A program made the position numbers and the translations under genes. Of a stretch of DNA of 64,000 bases, positions 36,174-48,719 are shown one piece after another. The stretch is from Trichinella spiralis. Lineage: Eukaryota > Nematoda > Enoplea > Trichinellida > Trichinellidae. The stretch spans positions 7,017,296 through 7,081,295 of the forward strand of contig CM012954.1 in NCBI GenBank assembly GCA_000181795.3, in the 5' to 3' direction. The number at the start of each line of letters is the position of its first letter. Positions within the stretch are counted from its first letter, which is position 1. Under the pieces are notes generated by a model. It saw only the letters and a list, made by a program, of their open reading frames with translations. It was not told the origin of the DNA and did not search any database.

Positions 36174-37222
36174 CTATGTAAAACAAACAATATGTATACA
36201 ATGAAGCATAAAATTTTTTACTCTCGGATGAAAACAAAAAAATCTGAACTATTTCTCGTTGAAAAGTTCTGAACTTCAGACTCTTTTTGTTTCAATAATA
36301 TACATATGTATGTATATTTGTTTTACCTGGTCAACTTTATTTTCTTTGTTCGTCACTGTCGAGAATAATGGATTTCCGACAATGAAGAAACAGAAAATTC
36401 CGCAAGCAAGCAAGCAAACAAACAAACAAAATCAGCATGCATTATTATATTGTTGAAGTGAAACTGCATTTTTCTAGTGGAAGAACAATATTCAGTGCAA
36501 ATGCGAATATTTCATTTGAGGGAAGAGAAAAAAAGTTATGTTCTTCGTAGCGCAACATTTTTCTCATGTGGAGATGAAAGCGTAGTGGGAGTTGTTGTCG
36601 AAAATGTACTTTTTCATTTCGTTTTGCTTATTTAACTTAACTGACATTCTGTTTGTTTTCGTCAGATTTAGCTGAGCTGAATGAATCTCTTCCTTCATAT
36701 CTCTCCTTTTGTTTATCCATCTCATGCGTACACTCAGCGTACTTGCGTAATAATTTATTTAAATTTTTTTCAAGAAAGTGAACCACTGATTCGGTTTGAA
36801 ATGATCCATTTTTGCATACGAATGTTCCCTCAGCTTGAATTTATCAGCGCGTATGCATTTCCAATGGGTTCAATATGAGAAGTAACCAATTCATTTAATT
36901 GAGAGGATGAAATTTCAAAATGAAAATTAAAAATTAAATATGTTTATGAAATTAACTTTTTTACAGTAAAATGAAAAATAATACATGTCTATTGAGATAT
37001 ACTTCCATTTGGTTATTGGTTTCCAGTGTTTGAAGAGTTGAAGAGAATAGAAATCATCTGTTAAGAAATAAACGTAAAACTTGAAAACATAATAATTAGT
37101 GTAAATAGTTGAAGAAAAAAAAAAGAAAAGAAAAATGGATCAATTCATAGATTGAGAAATCAGAATTTATAAGTGCTGATTAAATTAGGCGCAACAAAAG
37201 TTTTGGATAAGCAAAATATTTT

Positions 37223-40200
37223 TTACTGAAACCGGTGTCGATATTCGTCCAAACAGACTCGTAAGCATTCTTCGACAGTTTCGAAGCGATTCAGGTTACC
37301 CCCACAGCCACCGTAGCGATATAGAACACATGAATGACTGTCTTCATTGTAGCCGTATCGTAAGTTATTTTCTTCACAAGTGCCCGAATCCAACGGTAGT
37401 CGGCAAAAGTGAGCTTAATCAACGATTACTGGTGGTTGTATTAAAATTCATTCAAATAGATTTTACCTGGATCTGGACAACAAACTGAATACACTCGGCG
37501 AGCATTTTTATGACACACATATGTCGGTGGACAGAAAATATCGTTGTCGCAAAAAAATAGTGTTTCATTGGCAACCAGAGGAAAGTTGGACCATGGGCAT
37601 AATGTTTGATATTCTCAAATTATGCATATAGATAGATATGTTTTTTTGTGAGAATACGAGAGAAAATGGAAACAATTGCTGAGCTAGTAATCAAAATAAA
37701 ATACCTCTACAGGTTTGTTCACAGTCAGCTTTTGTGGCAAAGTTGTTGCCATTTCCGCCTAGTCCAGAATATACAAAATTGATGCATTTCGCTTTTTCAC
37801 TAGAAAAATGCCAACGTTCCAGATGCGCATTGCCCGTTCCGACGACTTTTTTCTCCAAGCATCGAATCCCTACAATTTTAATGATTGGGCTGTATAGGTA
37901 AATCGAGTTTGATTGCAAATCTGTATTATCCGTTTCAAGTTCTTTTCCATCTACCTCTCAGAGGACAACATACTGTTGTTTTGTCATTTTCCCCCACGTG
38001 GCAGTAATATTTTTCCGGGCAGGTATCATTTGATGAATCACAATGAATGGTTTTCCCATTTATACGATACGGTTGATGTCCAGGAAAGCATGGGTTGATT
38101 TCTAAATGTGAATTGATTAAAGTTTGATTAAGTTTTTTCTTTTAAATATAAATTCAAATTGTTGAAGTGAAATTCAACAAATGCTAGGTTTGTGTTTTCT
38201 CTTTGAGCTTGAAGTAGAAGTAGAAGAACTATAAAGCGAACACTTGCCTGCGATGCATGTTTTTTCACAGTCCTCTTTTGTACGGAAATTGTTCATGTTG
38301 CCCTTGGAGCCTCTGTAGAAAAATATCAGACACTTATCAGAAGTGTTATCGTAGAACCAGCGTCGTAAAATTCCTATTCCTTCGCCTTCAGTCATTGGTA
38401 ATGAGCACGGTTTATCTTTTTATAAATAATTTTTGAATTTTAATTTACTTCAAGCCTGAGTTGTTATTTTTCATCATACCTTTCTCAGGGCAGCAGATTC
38501 CATCACCAACACCATGTAGACAATAATAATCTCTCGGGCAGTTGTAAGCGTTGTCACAGGGAAAAATATTCTGTTCTGCTTTGTACAGAATTGACTGACC
38601 GTTGCTGCAGGGGTTTGACGATTCTACATTGTATTATTATTATTATTGTTCAGTATTGTGACAGATTGAAAATGAAAAAAAAGGAAGAAACATATTTAAT
38701 TAACGAACTACTGCTGTTCATTCTTACTTTCACAAGCGATTGAGCAGAATTCCTTTGACATGAAATTGTTCTGGTTACCGTAACGACCAGCGTATCTGAA
38801 CCGTTTGCACCGTCCATGTTTGGCGTTGTAATACCACCGTGGTAGTTTGTATTCACCTGTGCCAGATTGTTTAGGCAACGAACAACGATCTTGAGAAGTT
38901 TCTGGATAAATATGAATAGTGCATTTGTAAAATTGTTTCCGTTTCTAATCTTAAATCATCCAAACCTATTGGACAACAAACAGTGTCGATCAGGGATCGT
39001 CCTGGATGACACCAATAATTCGCTGGGCAACCAGAAAATTTCATTGGATTGCAACGAACTAGCTGATTAGTCGAGTCGATCAAAGCTGGTGTGGCGTCGA
39101 ACAAGCAGGGACTTCTCCAAACTATAAGATTTTTCCCGTGTGCCTTCTGAAATTGGGCTGCGGGAAGGGTTGGGGTACGGGGGGACACTTATTCGGGTGG
39201 GTCGGATAGCGTTTGTTTGACGCGCACAGTGTGCAAGCAAGCGATGGTTGAGGGAAAAAGAAAACTTACCCGGACAAATTTCTTCACAGTTGGCTTTGCT
39301 GAGGAAGTTGTTCTGATTGCCTCCCATTCCATTGTACGTGAATGATATACAAGTCCGACTGTCGGCGTTGTAATACCATCGTTGTAAACTGGATGAACCT
39401 GTGCCAGGTGATAATGGAACACTGCAAGGATTTGTGGCTACAATGATAAAAATCAGTTTTATCGAAAATGCTAATAACAATATAGCGATATTTTTTGTCA
39501 TTGTTCTTGTGTTCTCTGCATTTACTGCCGAAAATCCTCACCTCCTGGGCAACACATGGTCGTCTCACTGCTGTCACCTACGTGACACCAGTAATTAACT
39601 GGGCAGTTTTCTTTATTGTTCGCACTGCAGAATACTAACTGACCGATAGCTGATTTGGCTGGTTGGCCTATGCATGGATTTCTAAATTCTATTAAAAAAA
39701 CGTTCTGTGAACGGTTGTTCTGGTATAGGTAGCAGTTTTGTGCGGAAATTCATAAATGGAAGTGATGTTCAAAGATGGAAACTATTGTAAATTTATGATT
39801 TTGATTTTGAGCACTGTACCTCTGCATGCTAGTCGGCATGCTTCAGCGGATAAGAAGTTATTCTGATTTCCTTTGCTGCCTCGATAAGTGAATTGCACGC
39901 AGCGTTTCGTGTTTGGCTCGTAGTACCATCTGGGTAGCATTGCGTTTCCAATCCCGGTCGACAACGGCAAAACGCAAGCATCTTGCGTTCCTGGACAGCA
40001 AACTGTATTTTCGATTGACGCTCCCACATGACACCAGTAGCCCGTTGGGCAGCTTGCGGATGTGCTGAGCGCGTTACAAGTCTGCGGTCGATTGTTCACA
40101 TCCAACAGAACATCGCCAGATGGACAAGGATTGGTGAATGCTTCAAGAAAGAAAATAAACTACTACATCACTTTTCTAACCCTAGATGAAATAATAATAA

Positions 40201-43200
40201 TAATAATGATCATGATTATTATTATTACGTAAACAAGTCTTTTCACAGTCTTCTTTTGACAAAAAATTGTTCGGATTGCCTTTGAGACCGTGGTATATGA
40301 ATTGCCTGCATTCACCAGATGTGACGTCGAAATACCATCGTTGCAAAGTAAATCCGCCCTGTCCACTATCAGCATTGAAGAAATTACAGATTGACTGTGA
40401 ACCTAGGAAAAATAATATATATAGATATAGATATATATTTTTTTGAATTTGTCTCCGCTCTTTGCTTTACTTCCGGGACAGCATAGCGTCGTATCAGGGG
40501 TAGCTCCCAAGTGACACCAAAATCCTTCACGGCAACCACTTTCAAACGTGCATTTGACAACTCGATGTTGGGCGTCTGTTTGTGGCACTCCAGCTGGGCA
40601 AGGATTTTTCTTTTCTATATAAATGCGTGCGCGCGTGTGTGTGTATGATTTGTGATTTTAGTTGAAGTTCAATTAGTCATTCTTTACCAGCAGTACAGAT
40701 GTGCTCACACTCGTCTTGAGTAAGAAAGTTGTTCTGATTGCCAGCCATACCCCGATAAAAGAACATAGAGCATTCGTCCATTTCAGCGTTGAAATACCAT
40801 CTGTTCAGCGATGACGTCCCTTTACCTTTTTCTACTGGAAGTGTGCACGGGTTGGTCACTTCTGTTGAAAAGAAAAAATTATCATAAAAAGGATTGTCAA
40901 CTGAGCAGTGTTGATTGAATTGTTCACAGTGTGATTACTTCCAGGACAGCAGAGCGTAGTATCATCGTTTGCTCCAATATGGCACCAGTAATTTTCTCCA
41001 CAGGTAGTTTCACCATAAGCAGCGATACAATGAACGAATTTACCACTTTCTGGGTCTTGTTTCGGTGTGCCAAAAGGGCAAGGATTTATTGGGATAATTT
41101 CTGTAAGTGCAATTAATTTCTGCTCATTGTGTTGGGACTTTGAAATTGGTATAATGTAATAATATTATGTTTACTTCCACACGCCTTGATGCAGTCCTCA
41201 AGAGTGAGGAAGTTGTTTTGATTGCCTTTGGCACCTCTGAATTCGAAACGTTCACATTCTGAAGTAAGTGTATTGAAACCGTAACGCGTCGACATTGCCG
41301 ACCCTACGCCTGGATTGATCGACAGCTTGCAAACGTCGGACACGGCTATAAATGTGTTGTTCAATTTGTTCGTTTGTTTCTATTTGTCAACTCTTCATCA
41401 TTACCTCCCGGGCAGCAGACTTGTGTTTTCTGTTCGAGACCGTAGTGGCACCAGTAACCCAACGGGCAAGTGGCACCGTCAGCGGTGCAGTGCAATTGTT
41501 GACCGGTGAATCCATTCACAGCCGGCACTCCTTGGGGACATGGATTCAGAAAAGCTGAAACATAACTTTCAGTGCAGCAATCATTTTGCGGAAAGCATTA
41601 CAAGCATCAGAACAAAATTTTTGAAAAAAAAGAGAGAAACCTGAGCATGTTTTCTCGCATTCGTTGAACGTTTTGAAATTGTTTTGGTTTCCTTTCGAGC
41701 CTCCGTATGTAAATTGCAAGCATTGGTTGCTTTTTCGGTCATAATAGTAGCGGACCAGTTGACTTGAACCGACGCCGAACACTACCGGCAATTCGCAGAC
41801 ATTCGTTACAACTGTAAACGACGAAAATTGTTTTCAAAATTCAAAAAATACCCCCAATATGACTTGTTTCTCCGATTGCTTACCGCCAGGGCAGCATAGC
41901 GTGGTCGATGGACTGGCGCCGAAGTGGCACCAGTATCCGATTGGACAGGAAGTGCTCGTTGCATCGCCGGTACATTGCAACGGCAAGCCGACTGCATTCT
42001 TAGCCGGTTGACCTTCTGCACAAGGATTCACGGTGCTTTCTTCTGTTCCAGCAGCGGAAAAACAAAGCGGTATACACAGCGATCAGTTGGTTTTAGTGAT
42101 TGTGGTATATGTTTACCGAGACAACGTTGTTCACAGTCTTCTTTGGTGGAAAAGTTGTTCGCGTTGCCTTTTGTACCGTAGTAGATGAAAATTGTACACG
42201 TAGACGAATCGACGTTGTAAGCGTATCGTTCTAGACGCTCGTTGCCGGTGCCTGGTGAAACTGGCAGCATGCACGGATTTGTTACGCTGTCTGAACATGC
42301 TTTTGTTGATCATGCGAACAATAAATAAATAAACAGACCTGCTGGGCAGCAAGCGGTCGTTTTGGGACTCGAGCCAACGTGGCACCAGTAATTCCGGGGA
42401 CATGGGGGTTGCATGGGACCGCACTGCAGTCGTTGACCGTTGATCTCTGCCGCTGGGAAACCCAGCGGGCAAGGATTAATTTGTGCGCAGCGTTGTTCGC
42501 ACTGCTGTTTGGACAAGAAGTTGTTCTCATTGCCCGCCAAACCCCCGTAATGGAACTGCACGCACTGGTCGGTGATTTCATTGTAATAGAAACGAGTCAG
42601 ATTCCCACTCCCTTGACCGTACACTAGGGGCAAAACGCAAGGATCTTTGGCACGTCCTGGACAGCAGACAGTCGTTTTGATTTCAGATCCAACATGGCAC
42701 CACGACTCTTCTGGACAAGGAGGCCGATTGACGCCGCAAGTCAACTGTCTGCCATAGCTGTCTTTTATCGGTTCACCTTGTGTGCAAGGGTTCATTGGCA
42801 CTGTAAATCCACGAACGAACACAAGACGCTTGTTAGAATTTTCACGATCGACTTTTCAAATGGACGATGCACGTACCTGTGCAAGCGTTGTCGCAGTCGA
42901 GTTTTGTCAGAAAATTGTTCTCGTTGCCGTACAGACCGCGGTAGGCGAACGGGGAACACTGGCCCGTTGCGCTGTTGTAATACCATCTGGGAATATTTGT
43001 ACTGCCCGAACCGAATTCCAACGGCTGTTGACAGGGATCGATTCCTGAAAAAATGGACAATTTTATTTTATTTTCTACAATTAATCATGCACAGCAGACC
43101 TTCAGATCGGCAGCAGGCGGTGGTGTCAGCAGTGGCGCCAAAATGACAATAATATCCAGCTGGACATGGATTTGTTTTTGAACAGGTTGGTTGATAACCG

Positions 43201-44515
43201 TATGTAGACAACGGGCGATCAATTCGGCAAGGATTTACTGAGCCTAAGATTTGAATAATTTTTTTTCATTGTCCAAATGTAGAACATTTTACAACAGCTT
43301 TTCTTTACCTGATCCAGCTAGGCAAGTATTTTCACAGTCTTGCTTAGACAAGAAATTGTTTTGATTTCCATATAAACCTTTGTAAAAAAATGGTAGGCAG
43401 GTACGATTGGCATGGTTGAAGTACCAACGATTCAGCGAGGCAGTACCTACCCCGACGGAATATGGCAGTTCACAGGCAGCGCTTTTGTCTTAAACAAACA
43501 GCATTGCTTAATTTAATTAATTAATATGTTAAATTGGATTTCAAATAACCTCCTGGGCAGCACATCACTGCATCCGGTGTAGCGCCAACATGGCACCAGT
43601 ATCCGGACGGGCAAGGTTGCTCCACATTGTTGCAAAAGCGGGGTCGGGTTCCAGATAGCAGAGGACTTCCAACAGGGCAGGCATTAATGGATGCTTTAAA
43701 AAAGGGAAAAAATTCAAATCGAATTTGTTTTTATAGGATTTAATAATTTAAATATAAGTTCTCGAGTTTTCTCTCACTCATGCACATCCGTTCACATTCT
43801 TCTTTTGAAATGAAATTGTTCTGGTTGCCTCGCGTGCCGCTATATTGGAACGGCATGCATTGACCAACAGTTGGATTGTAATACCATCTGGTTACCGGGG
43901 TCTGACCTGTTCCAATTTGCAAAGGTTGTTGGCAAATAGCCGTTCCTGTATATTATTATTATTATTATTAGCGGTTGTTATATAATTACATCAGAGGAAA
44001 TGAGAAATTAATTTTCAAACCTTGCACCGCCCCAGGGCAGCAGACCGTACTTGAGGCTGTTGAGCCGATATGGCACCAAAAATTGCTCGGGCAAGCGTGG
44101 GTTTGAGTGCAACTGATCATCGGACCAGCCACTGGCAGTGGACATGGATTTGTGGTTGAAGAAGCTGCAAGCAGGCATTTTTATTTGTTTCAATATGTTT
44201 GTCAATGTTTCAGTAATGTGTTTCAATAGAACTTATGCTAAGATAGCAATTTTACATTCGTACAAACTTCTTTTCCATTCGTTGACATTGGAGAAAAAGT
44301 AGAAAAAAACGCTAAATCTTACCTGGAGGACATTGGAAACAGACACAACAATTACAGCATATAACATAGGTACCAATTGTACGCTTTTGTCTAATATGAA
44401 AATTTTGCTGTGCCGCGGTATTATTGTTCTTCTCTGCCAAGCAGATAGAATCGCTGAGTAATAACAGTGGAAGTATCCAACAGCATGCTAACTGCCATTG
44501 CGTTGTGTACAACAT
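37223..44515 (-). CDS. Giant secreted protein of 15 alternating lustrin and Kunitz modules
   Basis: The model has 28 exons and 1,669 residues, every junction in phase 1 (exon map in a separate entry). Exon 1 gives a signal peptide (hydrophobic to about residue 27), a furin-like site RQKR (residues 42-45) and a dense Cys cluster. After it come 15 repeats of one lustrin-type Cys-rich module ('NPC', 'YWCH.G', 'TTVCCPG') and one Kunitz module, without exception. Fourteen of the Kunitz domains keep C1, C3, C5 and C6 but lack C2 and C4 (usually Gly at C2); only the last has all six, spacing 8-15-7-12-3, with Glu at P1. Such proteins in nematodes are extracellular. Loss of the reactive-loop disulfide argues for a structural, cuticle or matrix role over protease inhibition. 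An in-frame stop lies just upstream of the start. Confidence 0.9.
37223..44515 (-). other. Exon map of the 15-pair lustrin-Kunitz gene
   Basis: L is lustrin, K is Kunitz. Signal exon 44515-44323; L 44164-44021; K 43945-43778; L 43693-43550; K 43488-43309; L 43243-43100; K 43044-42877; L-K-L in one exon 42800-42339; K 42290-42117; L 42042-41884; K 41811-41641; L 41554-41405; K 41345-41175; L 41100-40939; K 40861-40688; L 40614-40471; K 40402-40229; L-K in one exon 40140-39820; L 39688-39542; K 39437-39270; L 39121-38966; K 38901-38728; L 38623-38480; K 38415-38248 (GC donor); L 38101-37955; K 37869-37705; L 37613-37467; K with stop 37413-37223. Every internal exon length is a multiple of three. 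Confidence 0.8.
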
Positions 44516-46249
44516 CAGTTTGATAGTATTGTGAAGTTTCTATGGATAAGATTAATCTGCAGTTAAAAATAGGGGAGTTTATTTATCAGTGTCGGCCTTA
44601 TCTGACTGACTGAAGTGAACTTTTTCAGAGGTTGTTGCGCAACTTAGGCACGAAGGTAATGATGCAAAGAGTAAGCTCATGCAAACCGGTCAAGTCTAGA
44701 ATGTGTTCCGAATAGCAACGCTAACTTGTTTGCTGTTGCTCGTTTGTAGTTACTGATATAAGTTTCTTGTTATTAATTTCGAAACAGAAAAATCGAAAAT
44801 GAAAAAGTCTCTTTGGTGTGCAGTCACTCTGTTGGTGTTTATTTAATAATAATAATAATAATAATAATTGCTTCTTTCCTAATTGAAAACAGAGCTAATT
44901 TTTTCATTGGTTCATTTTATCATTCTTTTTTATATTTATCAGTCTAATTGGATCCGTATGCTTATCTGCGTAACTGCAACAAAATAATGTGGTAAAAGAT
45001 TTTACTCTTTTTTTACATAACCCATGCGCGAGTGCCCATAATTAGTGCATAGATGCGTGTGAAAGCGAACATTTCTGAAACAAGCGTCAGAAGTATCCGA
45101 TGATTATGAATAAATTTGTAAGTGACCTTGTGTATACTTAGTTGTTTGTTTATTGTTGATGACAAATGATTTTCAATTGTTAAGTTTCTGCCTGTAAAAT
45201 TTCCATCTGGTAAAAGCGATGCACCAAGCGCATGCGTGAAGAAAGCGTTGGAAAAACAAGAAACTGGCAAAATTGATGTTTGTCACTGACAACGTAGTTC
45301 CTCTGAAAGCTGTTTATGATGCAGCGTGTTTGCATGACAAGAAACTTTAAGACCAGTCGTTATTCAAGTGCATGTGCCTTTATCTAGCTTTCTTTGAAGC
45401 TTTCATACTGCAAGCAGCACACTTGTTGGACTCGTGTCCAGGTTTTCATATCTGCAGTTCCAATACACTGGCGACGTCATCATCTTTTGTCATCATACTT
45501 TCCTACGCATTAGCACATTTTCCCCACGTTTGTTTGCATTTCAGACTTGGTGACTAGTGTACTGTACACTGTCCGTTTTTCTGTAACACCAACGACAAAC
45601 GCTATGGTAAACAACTGATTACTATTTACGATGAGAAAATCGAGGACGGAGAGGAGGGGGAGGGGTGGGGGAGAGTTTTCTCTTCGAAACGTCTAATAAC
45701 AGCATATCTTTGAAAAATGCACATTTTCTTTGCTATCGATCTTTTATTTAAATTATCAATTGGCTGTTGACTTTTGGACAAGAGCACATTCGGCAATGAA
45801 CTAAAGCTTACAGTTGCAACCAATGCGTGCATGTAACTTATGTTTTCAAAAAATCCAAAATAGGAATGGAAGAAAATTTTTGACACAACATTTCTACTTA
45901 CAAGTATTGCTAGCCTGTTGCCGTGCTTATTAGCTGGAGCAATCTGATGGAATTTTTCATATATTACCACAATAGCACAGTCCTCACTCATAACATTCTC
46001 TTCAGTTAATTAATTAAGTGTTATAAAAATTTGTATTCTTATTTTTTTTGTAAATTTCTTCAGTATAAAAGTATCACTTTTGCGTACTATGAAAGTATTC
46101 TTTTGATACAGTTGATGAATTTAATCACCGTTTTAATAATTTTTATGGAGGAAAAATTCTTATTCTTCCTTTATCTTCTTATTATTATCATTACTAGTGA
46201 ATCAGTGTAGTTGATAAAATTAAAAAATTGCAATTCAGTATTGATTAAA
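44516..46249. other. Interval between the two lustrin-Kunitz genes
   Basis: About 1.7 kb without supported coding sequence; an (ATT)n run is at about 44846-44868. It should hold the promoter for the signal-peptide exon starting at 44515, or be a long intron if the two genes are joined. Confidence 0.55.
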
Positions 46250-48165
46250 TTAAAAAGTTATGTAAAAAATTTCAAAACAGAGCTCACTTGAACAAACAGC
46301 TTCACATTGGAATAAATTTCGAAAGTTATTCTGATTGCCTTTACGACCTTTGTATATGAATTGCCGGCAGTTTCTAACAGAGCTGTCGAAATACCATCGT
46401 GTTATTTGCCACTTTCCTTTACCTTCGGCGAGGGGCAAGTCACATGGACTGCCAGCTATATATATATATATATATATATGTATGTTTCAAAACATTATTA
46501 GTGAGAAAAAATGTATTTTTTCCTCAACTAATCCTCTGCAAAGTGATTGATTACCTTTGCTCAGGCAGCATACTGTAGTTTGTTCTTCCAATCCTTGATG
46601 ACAGTAGTGTTGACTAGGGCAATCTTCATCAGTTTGGCACTTGACTATCGAATCTTTATTACTATACGGCAGACCGTCTTCACAAGGATTTGCTAAAGGG
46701 TGTTTTGTAGTTAAAAAAATATTCTATGTAAAATTAACAGGATATTCGATACCGAAGCATGTGTTTTCGCATTCCACTTTAGTGGCAAAATTGTTCTCGT
46801 TACCTCGCAGACCGCGGTAGAAAAACAACTTACACTCTTCAGAAGTTTCGTCGAAAAACCAGCGTTGTAATAGGTGACCTCCGACACCAATCATTAGCGG
46901 AGATGAACATCGGTGGCCAGTGCCTGCTTTTGTTTTTTGGGGGTTATTTATTTTTTTATTTATTCATTAGTGTTTGCTTACCTTCTTCCTCAGGGCAGCA
47001 AACCGTTGTTTCTGTAGAGAGGCCAAGATGACAGAAATAATTGACCGGGCACTCGGTTTCATAATATTCTGATGGGCCGCAGTGAAAATATTCACCTGTC
47101 GCTGACGACAATGGTAAACCGAAATTGCAGGGATTTGGATATTCTGAAAAGAAAAAATAATTAAGAAAAAAAGCTAGACAACGTTGTTTTTATAATTTGA
47201 TTTTGTAATAGTTGTAATTTATTGGATATCATTTGGGGCATTTTACCTGGGCAACTTTTTCGACAGGATTCGAGGTTGGCAAAGTTGTTACGATTACCGC
47301 CAGTTCCAGTCCATTCGAAAGGCTCACAGACTCTGTTGTACAGATTGAAATAATAGCGTTTTATTTGACCCTTGCCAGTTCCTGAATCTCGTGGTTGCAT
47401 GCAGGGATTTACTGGAAAGTCAACGGGCAATGCATGTGATGCTCAATCATTTTTCTTGTGAAAAGATTAAAAAAATGGTTTCAACTTTTTACCTTCACAT
47501 AACATTTGGCATGTTTCAAACGTGACAAAGTTGTTCTCATTGCCTCCTTGACCGGAATAGTAGAATGATTCACATCGTCCCGTTATATCGTTGTAATACC
47601 AACGTGGTATGCGAAATGTTCCTGTACCAATTTCATGAGGCATTTTGCAGATCATGTCCAAATTCTCTAAATATGTGATAACGTTGGTTGGGCTGAATTT
47701 ATTCGACCACAAGTGCAATAGCAGCTGATAATCATGGTAAAGTGTGATCAACAACAGTTAGGAATTGATTTCATTTGACGACGTTTCTGTAATGTTTCTT
47801 TTACCTGATGAATAAGATTCGTTTGGATGATTGGCTTGTTGAATCGATGTCGAATAATTGGGAAACGGGACCAAACTGTCGGTAGTTCTAATGTCTGTAG
47901 TTGGTAGTTGAATAAGATCGGCTGTGCTTTGTGTGTTGAATTCCAACTCTAAATCTCGTATTTTCGGATCGAGCACGTTGAAGCGAATTATTCGTCGATT
48001 CGATTGATTTTCATCATCTGCACTATCATTTTGATCCACTTCGTGTTGTGAATTTCGGCCTGCATTTTGCAGATAGATGGAAAGGGAGAAAATGATCTCT
48101 GGTAGTATGAAGATCAAAGTTAAATTGAGCAAATTCAAGCGCATTGTCGTCACTGTGTACAGCAT
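46250..48165 (-). CDS. Secreted protein with 4 Kunitz and 2 lustrin modules
   Basis: Seven exons, all phase 1: 48165-47805, 47666-47493, 47411-47247, 47143-46982, 46923-46753, 46692-46555, 46455-46250; 458 residues. Exon 1 encodes a signal peptide (hydrophobic core about residues 9-28; an internal Met at 48144 could also start) and a polar, Asp/Asn-rich stretch. The modules are K-K-L-K-L-K, one per exon. All four Kunitz domains lack C2 and C4, like those of the larger neighbour, and both proteins start 'MLYT', which suggests duplication. The last exon can read to its own stop at 46250, or use a donor (TTCAA|GTGAGC) in the right phase to splice onward into the next lustrin exon at 44164. It may therefore be the 5' part of one larger gene. 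It lies 550 bases downstream of the golgin gene on the same strand. Confidence 0.85.
46457..46479. repeat. (TA)n microsatellite forming a 3' splice site
   Basis: About eleven TA units directly abut the Kunitz exon 46455-46250; read on the minus strand the repeat itself supplies the intron's terminal TATAG in place of a pyrimidine tract. Confidence 0.7.
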
Positions 48166-48719
48166 TGTTGTTCAGTTTGTCTGTGTCTGGGTTCGCTTTG
48201 TCGAATATCAGTCCCACTGTATATTTATTATATGAGAATGAACTTGTGGCAGTTGATTTGTGTTGACTTGCTGCTGACCTTTTCCACAAAACGGTCAGCT
48301 GAGACGGGCCGGCTATCCGCTATTTAAGCACCGTTGGCTGAGCAAACGTTTGACAATATTGAGAAAATGTCTCACGAAGTTTCAGTCTACAGAAGAGAGT
48401 CTATTTTTGTTTCACCGTTCAGAGGAGAACTTTATTATATTATAATTTCCAATCACATTTCCAGATGACCGAAATTGAAGCAAAAGATTATTAAAAAAGA
48501 AGAAAACAAAAAACAAAAGTACAACAATCTTGTGATCTCTGTTGTGATCTGTCTTTTCATTTTCGTCGAGGCTTTGTGCACTGCCATTTCGAGATAACAA
48601 CAATTACACATATATACATATATATAGAACAAGCAGCAGCAGTGTTGGAAACAAAAAGGCGAAAAAAGTATCCTGTTGTTCAGCTGGTACAGTTTGCCGT
48701 GTTCTCCTATCCATTTTGT
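48166..48719. other. Interval between golgin and Kunitz genes
   Basis: About 550 bases with no gene. It must contain the 3' end of the golgin transcript and the promoter of the minus-strand Kunitz/lustrin gene. Confidence 0.6.

Noticed and set aside
36300-36440. Possible signal-peptide exon (hydrophobic, good donor) for the single Kunitz exon
   Set aside because: The hydrophobic frame has no ATG after its upstream stop, and the frame that has an ATG stops before the donor.
45626-45991. 121-codon minus-strand frame between the two Kunitz/lustrin genes
   Set aside because: No Cys pattern, no signal peptide and no splice sites in phase; probably chance.
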